This document shows, one piece after another, positions 52,536-62,028 of a DNA stretch of 64,000 nt. The DNA comes from Bicyclus anynana (taxonomy: Eukaryota > Arthropoda > Insecta > Lepidoptera > Nymphalidae). The stretch is from contig NC_069097.1 in NCBI RefSeq assembly GCF_947172395.1, forward strand, positions 14,430,142-14,494,141, given 5' to 3'. The notes beneath the pieces were generated by a model. That model was not told the DNA's origin. It saw nothing but the letters and a program-made list of their open reading frames with translations, and searched no databases. A program made the translations under genes and the position numbers. Every line of letters begins with the position of its first letter. Within the stretch, counting starts at the first letter, position 1.

Positions 52536-53011
52536 GTCCCTACAAAATCACCGCAAAAATTATCCGAATTTAGCTACATCACTGAGCACACACATGCACA
52601 ATTTGGCTTTAATTCTATTACATATTTATATGTCAATAGTTTTTACACTTCCTGAACACCACTCGACATTGTAGACGATATTTAGGTATTATTTGTTTAA
52701 ACAACGTTCGTTGTTAAAATAAGCGAATAAATGAAATTAAGTCTTTTGGCTGGTGGGAGGCTTCGGCCGTGGCTAGTTACCACCCTACCGACAAGGAATT
52801 ACCGCCAAGCGATTTAGCGTTCCAGTACGATGTCGTGACGAACCCGAAAGGGGTGTGAATTTTCATCCTCCTCCTAACAAGTTAGCCTGCTTCCATCTTA
52901 GATTGCATCATCACTTACCACCAGGTGAAATTGTAATCAAGGACTAACTTGTAGAGAATATAAAAAAAAAATTTCCACACTTGTCCGCCTCAGTTTTGAT
53001 GCGCTAGTGTT
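52536..53011. repeat. Dispersed repeat V, copy 3, with nested SINE
   Basis: AAGTCCCTACAAAATCACCG to GTTCGTTGTTAAAATAAG, then a headless SINE B, then CTTGTCCGCCTCAGTTTTGA and TGCGCTAG|T. The CGCCTCAGTTTTGACGCGCTAG|T-type end recurs at 58093-58114 and, reversed, at about 60066. Confidence 0.65.
52744..52971 (+). mobile_element. Headless SINE B nested in V
   Basis: Starts TTTTGGCTGGTGGGAGGC and ends GACTAACTTGTAGAGAATAT plus poly-A. Little diverged apart from AAGGAATTACC for AAGACGTACC. Confidence 0.85.
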
Positions 53012-53288
53012 GACTAACATCTCTAGTATAAAATATCATTGGATTACCCCCTACAATATTTCTATATTTATTTATTATTCAATATAGGAAACCACAACAC
53101 AGTAGTGAACAAGTCACAGCTCGTCGGATATTTCTGTTCCACGGAAGTGGTATTGTGCAGGCGTTAAGCCAAGCTAGCGGAGAAGGCTCTAACGGAAGCT
53201 GTCAGTTCCCTCGCCAGTGATAAGGTGCCTGACATTATCTGCTATATACTGCAAGCTTTGAAGACGATTTCAAATATGACTGTGTTAT

Positions 53289-53330
53289 TTTAACCGACTT
53301 AAAAAAGGAGGATTTTCTCAATAGGGATCG
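53289..53330 (+). repeat. T-related end
   Basis: TTTTAACCGACTTAAAAAAG, GAGGATTTTCTCAAT. A short fragment. Confidence 0.5.
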
Positions 53331-53382
53331 TGACAGTTTAATATTTTTTTTGTTTAAAAAGATTGCTATATATTTTTTTTTA

Positions 53383-53505
53383 ATATGACCAATATTCCCA
53401 TTCTCCTCCAACTAGTCGGGAAAACTGTGCTAGGAGTGGGTACGACAATAGACCAACGGGGCGGGGATCGAACCACCACCCCTCGGTGATGAGTTCTATC
53501 AATAA
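53383..53505 (-). mobile_element. SINE D
   Basis: Minus strand: tRNA-like head with CACCGAGGGGTGGTGGTTCG and ATCCCCGCCCCGTTGGTC, then TACCCACTCCTAGCACAG, CCCGACTAGTTGGAGGAGAA and GGGAATATTGGTCATATT plus poly-A. The A-box half is replaced by SINE B text at the right. Confidence 0.6.
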
Positions 53506-53507
53506 TG

Positions 53508-53690
53508 AGGTTTCTTAATTGGTCCAGATTTGGCTGTGGGATTCTTCGGTCGTTTCTATTTACCACCCAACTGGCAAAGACGAACCGCCAAGCGATTTAG
53601 CGTTATACGTTACATTGCATCATCACTTACCATCAGCTGAGATTGCAGTCAAGGGTTAACTTGTAAAGAACAAAAAAATAAAAAACTTTC
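53508..53690 (+). mobile_element. SINE B, truncated and deleted
   Basis: CTTAATTGGTCCAGATTTGG to TTAACTTGTAAAGAACAAAA. It starts upstream of the usual headless start and lacks the GTTCCGGTACGATG..CTTCCATC block. Confidence 0.8.
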
Positions 53691-53943
53691 AACTTAATAC
53701 TTCGAAAAATTTCATTGTGCAATGTTTTCATCGCGTGCAAAAGTCTATTTTATCCGCTAGCGTGGAAAGTAAATTTGGAACGCGATGAAGCGCGGTAATA
53801 AATATCAGTGCCCAAATAGCTCGAAGTTTATGTGTGCAAGGCATAAAGCATTGCTTTCTAGCATTACATGCCATCTACTTGAAAGGAAGAAAGAAAATAC
53901 CACAATTATTTAAGAATAATACCCTGCGATATGTGGCATACAA

Positions 53944-54250
53944 GCCGTGATAGCCCAGAGGATATGACCTCTGCCTCCGATTCCGGAGGGTGTGGGTTCG
54001 AATCCGGTCCGGGGCATGCACCTCCAACTTTTCAGTTGTGTGCATTTTAAGAAATTAAATATCACGTGTCTCAATCGGTGAAGGAAAACATCGTGATGAA
54101 ACCTGCATACCAGAGAATTATCTTAATTCTCTGCGTGTGTGAAGTCTGCCAATCCGCATTGGGCCAGCGTGGTGGACTATTGGCCTAACCCCTCTCATTA
54201 TGAGAGGAGACTCGAGCTCAGCAGTGGGCCGAATATGGGTTGATGACGAC
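53944..54250 (+). mobile_element. SINE A, full length, little diverged
   Basis: Head AGCCGTGATAGCCCAGAGGA, B box GGTTCGAATCC, tail GGGTTGATGACGAC. CGATATGTGGCATAC to the left and CGATATGGCATAC to the right look like a target duplication with a two-base slip. Confidence 0.92.
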
Positions 54251-54438
54251 GATATGGCATACCCTAGAAAAAGGTCCCAGTTCTGCATATTGCTATATGC
54301 TCCCCATAAAAAAGAGCATACAGCGCTGATTTTCAGTTAGGACCCAGTCCCGAGTGCCACCACGAAAACAGGTAACATAAACCCATATTCAGAACTAAAC
54401 CAAATTAAAACTTATAACTAGTTAAAAAAAAATACTTC
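54251..54438. other. No gene recognised
   Basis: Nothing identified. Confidence 0.4.
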
Positions 54439-54615
54439 AATCATCATCATTATCAGCCGATGGACTTCCACTGCTGGACATAGGCCTCTTGCATGGACCT
54501 CCAAGCACAACGGTCTCGAGCCTCCATCATCCAGCGCCTCCTTGCAACCCGCTTGATGTCCTTGGTCCATCTAGTGGGCGGGTTGACTAACTCTGCACTT
54601 TTCGGTGCGGTCTTT
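54439..54615 (-). pseudogene. RTE-A LINE 3' tip
   Basis: ATCATCATCATTATCAGCCG (tail), GGACTTCCACTGCTGGACAT, CTTGCATGGACCTCC, CGGGTTGACTAACTCTGCAC. It holds the last 170 bp and the tail. Confidence 0.75.
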
Positions 54616-54744
54616 AACAATTTCTTCTTCAATGCAAATTAGAAAATTATTATTTGAGAGACATTCATTAATTTACTCTCATGTTTATTCTTAATAATAA
54701 AAAATGTTTAACAATGTCATTTATAATTTTTTACCGGGATAAAA

Positions 54745-54815
54745 AGTCATTGCATACAATATTTAGATATTATTTGTTTAAATGACTTACGTTGTTTACT
54801 ATCGTCGGTCTAGAT
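54745..54815. repeat. Repeat V fragment
   Basis: ACAATATTTAGATATTATTT followed by GTTTAAATGACTTACGTTG. Confidence 0.45.
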
Positions 54816-55047
54816 ACCTCGTAACTAACAAGTTTTGGTAAAAATTGATTTTGATGCAGAAAGCTTCAAACAGCTTTTCCGGTGGTAGCCCGTAAATATC
54901 TTGTAGTACGTATATTAAAAACGTTATTGGTCGCATAAAACGACTTTTAGTGATACCTAAAAGATGTTTCTTGTCTCTCCTGTAAAGTTCGTCAGTTTAC
55001 ACGTACGAGCTATCTATTACGATTGGTCTTCGGACAGACCAAGTTCT
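54816..55047. other. No gene recognised; 3' flank of the LINE
   Basis: AT-rich flank ending CGGACAGACCAAGTTCT at the LINE tail. No target duplication was found against the other flank. Confidence 0.45.
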
Positions 55048-57770
55048 GAAATGAAATGAAATGAAATGAAATGAACTTTATTTGCCTTAATACACTTAAT
55101 AAATATACAAGATGGACATACAAAATATAAAGTCACAGTGTATTGCCATATAAATGGCGCGCAAATTTTACAATTTATATGATTGTTTGAGTATATATTA
55201 CTTACCCACAATCATACAATTGTTTTAATTTAGTGATACAATTTAAATTTGAAATAAGCATAAAATTATACATGTCAAAACAAAATTTAGTCTACGTTAG
55301 AGTACATAATACACGATAAATAATAATTAAAAAATAGAATAATTATAGATTAAAAGAAAGTCAAGCATTAGTCGTAATATTAGAATGTCAGACAATGATT
55401 ATAATTTATTAGCAAGAAATTCATGTACTGAATAAAATGTTTTACTACACAGCCAGCGAAAGAGATTGGTTTTAAAATTGCGAGTAGTTTGGTTTTTTAA
55501 ACCTTCATCTAATTTGTTATATATTTTAACGCACATGGCATGAGGTGATTTTAATGACTGTTTTAATTTATATTGCGTTTGACATAACCGAACCTTATTT
55601 CTTTTCCGTGGATTTTCATTTATTTTGAAATATTCTAAGTGCCGATGTACGAAAACTGACGCTTCATAAATATATAAACATGGTAGTGTAAGTAGGTTAT
55701 GGGTCTCAAATATAGGCCTACATGAATCAGTCTGCTCCATAAGAAAAATGCTTCTAATACACTTTTTTTGTGTTACAAACAGTTTGTTTATACTTACAGA
55801 GTTTCCCCATATTACGATTCCGTAACGCAGCACAGACATGACATAGCCATGGTAGGCTGTCAGTGCAGCATCAATGGAAACGGTTCGTCTAAGGCGACGT
55901 AAGGGGTGTATAAACTTATTAATTTTACCACAAATATCCTCAATATGATTTTTAAAATCGCAATGCTCGTCAAACTTAATTCCTAAAAAATTTGTACAGT
56001 AAGCAATGTCAATAATTTCATTATTAAATTCAATGTCAAGTGTCTGATTTTGTCCTCTTTTAGTCTTAAATTGTATACACTTGGTTTTCTTGATATTTAC
56101 GCTTAGATTATTGTTCTCTAACCAGTTTACAGTTTCCCTCAGTGAAGTGTTTACTTCAGTTTCATGTGTCCGTTTGTCTTCACAAGGTATAATTACTGTG
56201 GTGTCATCAGCGAAAAGAATGGAAGGGTGTGATATATTTACAGAAAGGTCATTAATATATAATAGAAACAGTAATGGACCCAATATGCTACCCTGAGGGA
56301 CACCATAATCATTATTGACATATTGTGATTCGTATAGACATATATTTTCTCCTACTTGCTTTTGTACAATGGTTTTTTGCTTCCTATTACTTAGGTATGA
56401 CCTGAGCCATTCATGCACATTCCCACGTAGTCCATAATGTTCTAGTTTACATAATAATTTCTGATGATGGACTAAATCAAATGCCTTAGACATGTCTAAA
56501 AAAACAACAGTTGCTGAGTTTCCTTTGTCTACTGATTCTATTATTATCTTTACTAACTCAAACATAGCAGTTGTAGTGGTCTTATTCTTTCTGAATCCAT
56601 GCTGGACGCTATTATAAATATTGAAACGCTCCGCAAAGTTATTTATTCTGTAGTAAATAACCTTTTCGAATATCTTAGATAAAACCGGGATTAACGCGAT
56701 AGGTCTATAATTATTTGCTTCATCTTTCCTACCTTTTTTGTAGAGAGGCTTTATGATCGATAATTTAAGTCTATCTGGAAATACACCGTGTTCAATACTT
56801 AAATTAATCACATGAGATAAAGGTTGGGATAAACTATTAGACGAGCATTTAAATAAGTGGGTATTTAGTTCGTCATACCCTGTTGAACTAGTATTTTTTA
56901 AATTCATAATTATTTTTCTCACTTCAGTGTGATCTGTAGGTGCACAATACATGTTATTGGAGTTGGTGTTTATAATATTTCCTACTTTATTCGTAAAGTT
57001 CTTATGTAATATATTTGATGTCGTTATGTAATGTCTATTAAGTATGTCACATATTTTCCTAGGGTTTGTTACTGTTACTTCATTATCAATAATGAATTTA
57101 ATATTTTGGTTTCGGTAATCTTTACCTACTTTATTTTTAATAATATTCCACGTTGCACTACATACATTTTTGGCTTGATTAATATATTTTTTGTTACACT
57201 CATGCTGTCTGTAATAAATACATCGCCGCAGTATGTGGGAATATTTTTTATAGATTTGTGTAACTGTTATATTACGCTTTATGCAAGATTCATAATGTAA
57301 TTTACGTTTACGTTTGGTACTTATTTTAAGGCCTTTTGTGATCCATCTTGCACCACCAATTCCGTTGTTTCTAATTGAGATTCTTATAAAAGGAAAGCAC
57401 AATCCGTGGAATAATATTAATGTATCGTGTAAAAGATTAAACGCTTTATTTGTATCTCGTTCTTCTAATACATCGTTGAAAGACAGACTTCGCATACAGT
57501 TTACAAATATATCAACATTTTCCTTCGAGTAGTCTCTTTTGTGCATGTAGGTTTTTGAGCTATTCTTTTCTTTGATGCTATTAACATCAAAATGTAATGT
57601 TTGTGCAGTATTATGGTCAGATAAACATAAATTATGTAATTGTCCTATCGATTCGTTAATATTAGTAATTATGTGGTCAATACAAGATTTACTTCGTGAT
57701 GTAATTCTAGTAGGCTTTCGTATTTTATTCTGGTATAAATGAAACCACGGAGTGTACACGGTTGTGTATT
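55048..57770 (-). mobile_element. 5'-truncated non-LTR retrotransposon
   Basis: Minus-strand LINE: the end of the endonuclease domain, a complete reverse-transcriptase region and about 325 bp of 3' UTR. An AATAAA (plus 55077-55082) lies immediately before a tail of five TTTCA units (plus 55048-55072). The 5' end falls within a few bases of 57770, where similarity to endonuclease stops and an in-frame TAA appears. No ORF1 and no endonuclease N-terminus, so it is dead on arrival. The lack of any stop in 786 codons suggests a recent insertion. Confidence 0.9.
55399..57759 (-). CDS. LINE endonuclease C-terminus plus reverse transcriptase
   Basis: 786 codons, open throughout; the first codon is GTG just after a stop, so it is a truncation point and not a true start. 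Residues 15-60 keep the end of an APE-type endonuclease (KSCIDHIITN; catalytic-type SDH at 47-49). The RT spans about residues 330-620: NNYRPIALIPVLSKIFEKV (349-367), QHGFRKNKTTTTA (386-398), FLDMSKAFD (420-428, with D422), YGVPQGSILGPLLFLLYIND (485-504), FADD (516-519). The C-terminus (YGIVIWGNSVSINKLFVTQK; FYSVHEFLANKL) is the cysteine-poor type of the CR1/Jockey superfamily, closest in feel to Crack/Daphne-like elements. A normal ORF2 would carry about 200 more N-terminal residues. Encoded activity: target-primed reverse transcription. Overlapping plus-strand frames are shadows. Confidence 0.92.
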   Translation of the reverse strand: MYTPWFHLYQNKIRKPTRITSRSKSCIDHIITNINESIGQLHNLCLSDHNTAQTLHFDVNSIKEKNSSKTYMHKRDYSKENVDIFVNCMRSLSFNDVLEERDTNKAFNLLHDTLILFHGLCFPFIRISIRNNGIGGARWITKGLKISTKRKRKLHYESCIKRNITVTQIYKKYSHILRRCIYYRQHECNKKYINQAKNVCSATWNIIKNKVGKDYRNQNIKFIIDNEVTVTNPRKICDILNRHYITTSNILHKNFTNKVGNIINTNSNNMYCAPTDHTEVRKIIMNLKNTSSTGYDELNTHLFKCSSNSLSQPLSHVINLSIEHGVFPDRLKLSIIKPLYKKGRKDEANNYRPIALIPVLSKIFEKVIYYRINNFAERFNIYNSVQHGFRKNKTTTTAMFELVKIIIESVDKGNSATVVFLDMSKAFDLVHHQKLLCKLEHYGLRGNVHEWLRSYLSNRKQKTIVQKQVGENICLYESQYVNNDYGVPQGSILGPLLFLLYINDLSVNISHPSILFADDTTVIIPCEDKRTHETEVNTSLRETVNWLENNNLSVNIKKTKCIQFKTKRGQNQTLDIEFNNEIIDIAYCTNFLGIKFDEHCDFKNHIEDICGKINKFIHPLRRLRRTVSIDAALTAYHGYVMSVLRYGIVIWGNSVSINKLFVTQKKCIRSIFLMEQTDSCRPIFETHNLLTLPCLYIYEASVFVHRHLEYFKINENPRKRNKVRLCQTQYKLKQSLKSPHAMCVKIYNKLDEGLKNQTTRNFKTNLFRWLCSKTFYSVHEFLANKL

Positions 57771-58060
57771 ATACTATAATGGCACAAATATTTACAATAC
57801 TTAAGATCTTATATACTAAATGATTCTATACAATTAATAAGATTAATTTACGTCATAATAGAATGTGCTTACAACTATTGGACGTGTTATTCTCTAGGCC
57901 GTAACCGCGGAACATAAAATGATGTATAAACACTTATTCTATACATGTAGTATTATATTGGTTAGCTTAATGATTTAATTATATTAATTATTTATACCTT
58001 ATGTTTATCTTGACTGTGGTCACACTAATACATCTAGTCCGACGCTATGCGATTTAATTA
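57771..58060. other. No gene recognised; 5' flank of the LINE
   Basis: AT-rich. I checked it for the missing endonuclease segment on the minus strand and saw none. Confidence 0.45.
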
Positions 58061-58114
58061 AATAAAGACAATTAGCAGCTTTTATTCGCCTCAGTTTTGA
58101 CGCGCTAGTAACAT
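58061..58114. repeat. Repeat V end
   Basis: GCGATTTAATTAAATAAAGA, then TTATTCGCCTCAGTTTTGAC and GCGCTAG|T. It matches the right end of V copy 3. Confidence 0.55.
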
Positions 58115-58171
58115 TTATTAATTATCTTTGCTTATAACCTATCTCCTCTCTAATATATCAGCTAAATCTCT

Positions 58172-58362
58172 CCCTGTAGCCAAATGACACGACGATTCTG
58201 TTTCTACGATCGCAAACGCTTCCAAAACTAGGAAAATGTATGGGAATGATAGATCTTGATCACGTGACCTGTCGATAGCAAATGTCATTCCCATACATTT
58301 TTCTAGTTTTCGAAGCGTTTGCGATCGTAGAAAGAGAATCGACGTGCTGCTTGGCTACAGGG
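58172..58362. mobile_element. M1 palindrome, complete
   Basis: CCCTGTAGCCAA (58172-58183) and TTGGCTACAGGG (58351-58362) bound two arms of about 75 bp. The arms run through TTTCTACGATCGCAAACGCT and AGGAAAATGTATGGGAATGA, with a central AGATCTTGATCACGTGACCT..GATAGCAAATG loop. The lone arm at 30020-30136 is a second copy. No frame. Confidence 0.75.
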
Positions 58363-58369
58363 GTTGCAC

Positions 58370-58735
58370 GGCTATTCTCTAACGATGTTAACTCGCAAGT
58401 GCGAGTTTCTAATTCACCGCTATCTTTCTCATCTTTCCCATCATCATCATCATCATTATCCACCCATATTCGGCTCACTGCTGAGCTCGAGTTTCCTCAC
58501 AGAATGAGAGGGATTAGGCCATTAGTCCACCACGCTGGCCCATGTGGATTGACGGACTTCACACACGCAGAGAATTAAGAAAATTCTCCGGTGTGCAGGT
58601 TTCCTCACGATGTTTTTCCTTCACCGTTTGAGACACGTGATATTTAACAGAGAGAGAGAGTCTGTTAAACAGAGAGATAAAGGTGAATTTGAAACTCGCA
58701 CTTGCGAGTTATAAAAATATCGTTACAAAATAGCC
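58370..58735. mobile_element. M2 palindrome, split by SINE A
   Basis: Left arm GGCTATTCTCTAACGATG, TTAACTCGCAAGTGCGAGTT and TCACCGCTATCTTTCTC (58370-58430). Right arm GAGATAAAGGTGAATTTGAA, ACTCGCACTTGCGAGTT and ATCGTTACAAAATAGCC (58673-58735). Each arm contains its own small palindrome ACTCGCAAGTGCGAGT. It begins eight bases after M1 ends. Confidence 0.75.
58441..58650 (-). mobile_element. SINE A nested in M2
   Basis: CATCATCATCATCATTATCC to GAGACACGTGATATTTAA; 5'-truncated, no head. An (AG)n stretch with TCTGTTAAACAGAGAG follows before the right arm resumes. Confidence 0.85.
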
Positions 58736-59212
58736 TAGACGTTCACAAATCGCTTGAGAGTGTAACAAATATACATTTACACAAACAAACTTTGGCATTT
58801 ATAATACAAGTGTTATTTCCAAGCATAGAAGTTGCAAAAATAACCTTAATTCTCCAAACAGTTTGTCTGGAAAGAGGTTGAATAAGTTCACTTACCCTTA
58901 TACACTTAGCAGCTTAAAAGCCAATTGCAATTAGCCAGTACTCCTCCCAATGGGGTTGTATGCTTGCTAAATTCAGTAGGCACTTTAGTTCTACCCTTTG
59001 TTTACTAAGTGGCTAACATGTTAGAGGTTAGGCCAACGTAACAGGTAGATAATGTCTGGCTGTTCCTTCCCTGGGATGTATAAATTACAAGCTTTGAAGG
59101 AATGCAAAAGCTGTAGGTAATTTTAATTTCTACTTCTTTTAGTATAAGTAACTTTTGTAGTTTTTCTGAAGCTGACTTACAATTGCTATGTTTATGGCAT
59201 TCTTATATTATA
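58736..59212. other. No gene recognised
   Basis: Contains the H2-like tail text GAGAGTGTAACAAATATACA..AACTTTGGCATTTATAATAC at about 58755-58810; otherwise nothing identified. Confidence 0.4.
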
Positions 59213-59684
59213 TTAGCGGACGCCCGCAACTTCGTCCGCGTGGAAATAAACGTAAACTTTCAAGCCCTATTTCACCACTTTAGGGGTTAAATTTTAAAAA
59301 TTTTTAAATATTTCAACCCCTATTTCACCCCCTTCTCATTTTATTTTCGCAATAAAAAGTATCCTACCTTTTGCACAAAATCACTAACGCGACTGGCAGT
59401 GTGACGGTGTCTACTCTGCCTAACAAACAACTGAGCTCAAGTCATCAAATACCCTCTTATTTCTACCAACACTGATACCTCCCCTCTACAATATACTTTT
59501 CTTACTATATATACGAATACAATCAATTCAAGGAATACAATACAAACGGTTAAAGATACACGAAAATCATGTATGACAGAATTTTTCCCCTTTAAAGGTT
59601 CAACTTCACCATAGGTATGTCTACATTTCAAGGATTAATTTTGCCATGGGATTCCACACAGACGAAGTCGCAGGGTTACGCTAG
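59213..59684. mobile_element. Segment bounded by two outward H2-type 3' ends
   Basis: Left: TTAGCGGACGCCCGCAACTT, CGTCCGCGTGGAA (hairpin intact). Right: ACAGACGAAGTCGCAGGGTT then ACGCTAG|T (59681-59684). Between them lie two AACCCCTATTTCACC-type repeats (59268-59330) and repeat X. Read as a single element it would have 3' ends at both sides, which a Helitron should not. Confidence 0.5.
59384..59500 (+). repeat. Dispersed repeat X, copy 2
   Basis: CACTAACGCGACTGGCAGTG to CTGATACCTCCCCTCTACAA; matches 1736-1892 without the TATATATCTCT insertion. Confidence 0.75.
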
Positions 59685-59819
59685 TTACCATACATATTTG
59701 GGTAGCAGCCAACGTTCATAACCAGATATAGTAGCTTCAGTTGCCATAGGTCGTGTATTGTCATGTGTGACTGATGGGTACCTTTCCATTGTGTATGCAT
59801 GGGTGTTGTGTACAATAGG

Positions 59820-60042
59820 TCCCAATGCGGATTGGTAGACGTCACACACGCAGAGAATCAAGAAAATTCTCTGGTATGCAGGTTTCCCCACGATGTTTTC
59901 CTTCACCATTTGAGACACGTGATATTTAATTTCTTAAAATGCACACAACTGAAAAGTTGGAGGTGCATGCCCCGGACCGGATTCGAACCCACACCCTCCG
60001 GAATCGGAGGCAGAGGTCATATCCACTGGGGTATCACGGCTC
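59820..60042 (-). mobile_element. SINE A, 3'-truncated
   Basis: Starts inside at CCCAATGCGGATTGG and runs to the full head (B box GGATTCGAACCC; GGGTATCACGGCT). Loss of the 3' end is unusual for a retroposon and points to later deletion. Confidence 0.85.
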
Positions 60043-60065
60043 ATAACGTCAAAAGATATGTCAGT

Positions 60066-60520
60066 AACGCGTCGAAACTGAGGCGAACAAAAGTGACTAA
60101 TTTGTCTTAATTTAATTTAGTCTCATAATAAACAACGAAAGTTATCTAAACAAATAATGCCTAAATATTGTCTACAATGTCGAGAAGTGTTTTCAGGAAG
60201 TGTAAAAATTATATATATATATCTAAGTAAACACAAAATAAGTAAATCTGCTTTTTCTTTCACCAGAGAATTTTCTTAATTCTTTGCGTGTGTGATGTAT
60301 GCCAATCCGCATTGGGCCAGCGTGGTTGACTATTGGCTACTCTCTTACTGAGAGGAGACTTGAGCTCAGCAGTGAGCCGAATATGGGTCGATAATGATGA
60401 TGATGATGATGAAACACAAAATTGTACATGTGTGCGCTCAGTGCAGTAGCTAAATTGGGATCACTTTTTGTGATGATTTTATAGGCACATAACATATCTA
60501 TACTATAAAATGTCGAAGAT
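60066..60520. repeat. Dispersed repeat V, copy 4, with nested SINE
   Basis: AACGCGTCGAAACTGAGGCG, AAACAAATAATGCCTAAATA, TTGTCTACAATGTCGAG and TTCAGGAAGTGTAAAAATTA lie left of a SINE A. ACACAAAATTGTACATGTGT and GTGATGATTTTATAGGCACA lie right of it. Confidence 0.65.
60264..60413 (+). mobile_element. SINE A, 5'-truncated, nested in V
   Basis: ACCAGAGAATTTTCTTAATT to GAATATGGGTCGATAATGAT plus (GATGAT)n. AAACACAAAAT on the left (60229) and AAACACAAAAT on the right (60413) make an 11-bp target duplication candidate, with SINE start slightly left of 60264. Confidence 0.85.
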
Positions 60521-60533
60521 TTTATACTATACT

Positions 60534-60604
60534 CAGAGGCACAATTATCCGCCCACTTTAATATACTCGCGTCATATTAAAGTAGACGGATAATTGTGCA
60601 TCTG
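60534..60604. repeat. 71-bp inverted repeat (mini-MITE)
   Basis: Arms of 31 bases (60534-60564, 60574-60604) pair at 28 positions around ACTCGCGTC: CAGAGGCACAATTATCCG against CGGATAATTGTGCATCTG, and ACTTTAATAT against ATATTAAAGT. Confidence 0.8.
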
Positions 60605-60869
60605 TGTATATTAGACATGTCTTCACTTATAATGACAGTATCTATAATTGATATATTTTTTGTTATGTTTTCACGCATAAACCACAAAATTTACCTCGAA
60701 TTTACTTACGAATAAATTCTTTTACCAATGTAAATCAGCATTATCAGCAAGTAACACAGGCTATTGTCGGATTATAAGGGGTTCCACATCAGAAGCGGTT
60801 GTCTGCAAAACACAATTATTGAATGAAAGTCTGTCAGGTCTAACAATTCCCACTAAGAATGTTATATTG
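60605..60869. other. No gene recognised
   Basis: AT-rich, nothing identified. Confidence 0.4.
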
Positions 60870-61062
60870 TGAACGATGTGTGTAGGGTTAAAGGATCCTT
60901 TGACTGTTAACAAACACTCCCCTTTTCCACTCAAGTCACTCTCTCCGCCTATTCCAAGTAACCCATAAAAAAATACACAACAAGAGATGTGGACGGCTCG
61001 AACGCCACGGCCACACTGAAGCCGTCCGTACCGCAAGTCGTTGCAACGCGGCGATAACACTA
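60870..61062. repeat. Dispersed repeat Y, copy 2
   Basis: GAACGATGTGTGTAGGGTTA to CCAAGTAACCCATAAAA, ACACAACAAGAGATGTGGAC and AACGCGGCGATAACACTAT. The minus-strand 133-codon frame over this block and its flanks shares a short segment with copy 1 but not its ends. Confidence 0.7.
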
Positions 61063-61369
61063 TATTATTGTAAACCGCGTGGTACAGAATCATTGAATAA
61101 AAATAAGAGAAGAAATCAAAAGACAGCATCGAATAAGAAGCAAATCTTTCCATTATGTTCACGAATCATTTTTGTTCTCAATGTGTATGTATGACGTCAG
61201 CTGGCGGATACATTACTGATTGCTTTGATCTGCACATAAATCTGCGCCCCCATTACGTTCACTCGGTGTACGTAGAGGTTCAGATGGATCATAGATATAA
61301 TGTCTTTGAAACTTTTGGTTATAGCATTAGTCTGTGAGTATAAGTAGATACAAATATATATCCTGTGAC

Positions 61370-61445
61370 ACTCATGAATAACGTAGCTTTGTAAAAGTAT
61401 TTTTAAAATCGGTTCTGTAAATTCAGAGATTACCCCCTACAATAC
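61370..61445 (-). mobile_element. H1-variant fragment
   Basis: GTGACACTCATGAATAACGT, GTATTTTTAAAATCGGTTCT and CAGAGATTACCCCCTACAAT; centre of the CACTCAC sub-family only. Confidence 0.5.
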
Positions 61446-61486
61446 CTGCCACGAACTAATTATCTCTATACAATTTCTATAAATTA

Positions 61487-61640
61487 TCTTAATATATAAA
61501 TGCCAAAGGCCATTCATCACGAAATCTCGAAAACCACTTAATGTATAATGCTCAAATTTGGCAAGGAGATAGTTTAAAGTTAGTAGATATCCACTAAGTA
61601 TGAATCTTGCGATAGGGCCTATAAGTATAATCCTATATGT
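61487..61640 (+). mobile_element. H4 5' half
   Basis: A|TCTTAATATATAAATGCC, ATCACGAAATCTCGAAAACC, TCAAATTTGGCAAGGAGATA, GTAGATATCCACTAAGTATG, TTGCGATAGGGCC. The 3' terminus cannot be placed. Confidence 0.6.
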
Positions 61641-61840
61641 TGTTCAATGTCCTCCTCTATATCCCAGTGAAAGTAGTAGTTGCCGTTCCCGTGGGAGTAC
61701 GAGAATTTTTAAAAGTTGAGTAGTTTTTTTATTAAATCGTAGCAAACAAACTAAAAGTCAAACCTTAACTTTTATAATATGGTTTTTCCATCTACCACGC
61801 GATGGACCCGGTACCTGCACGGTCTTACAATATAAATTTA

Positions 61841-62028
61841 CTAGTATACGCCGCGCGGTTCCCGTTCCCGTTAGAATACGGGGATAAAACATAGCATATA
61901 GACTTCCTCGATAAATGGGCTATCTAACACTAAAAGAATTTTTCAAATCGGATTAGTAGTTCCTGAGATTAGCGCGTTCAATCAAACAAACAAACAAACG
62001 AACTTTAGCTCTAAAATATTAGCATAGA
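61841..62028 (-). mobile_element. H1 Helitron-like element
   Basis: CTAG at 61841-61844 after A, and GA|T at 62027-62029. The hairpin region is shortened to TACGCCGCGCGGTTCC; the (CAAA)n track near the 5' end is long. Confidence 0.75.

Noticed and set aside
60761..61162. 133-codon minus frame as a host gene
   Set aside because: Its only shared segment with another frame lies in repeat Y; the rest is AT-driven.
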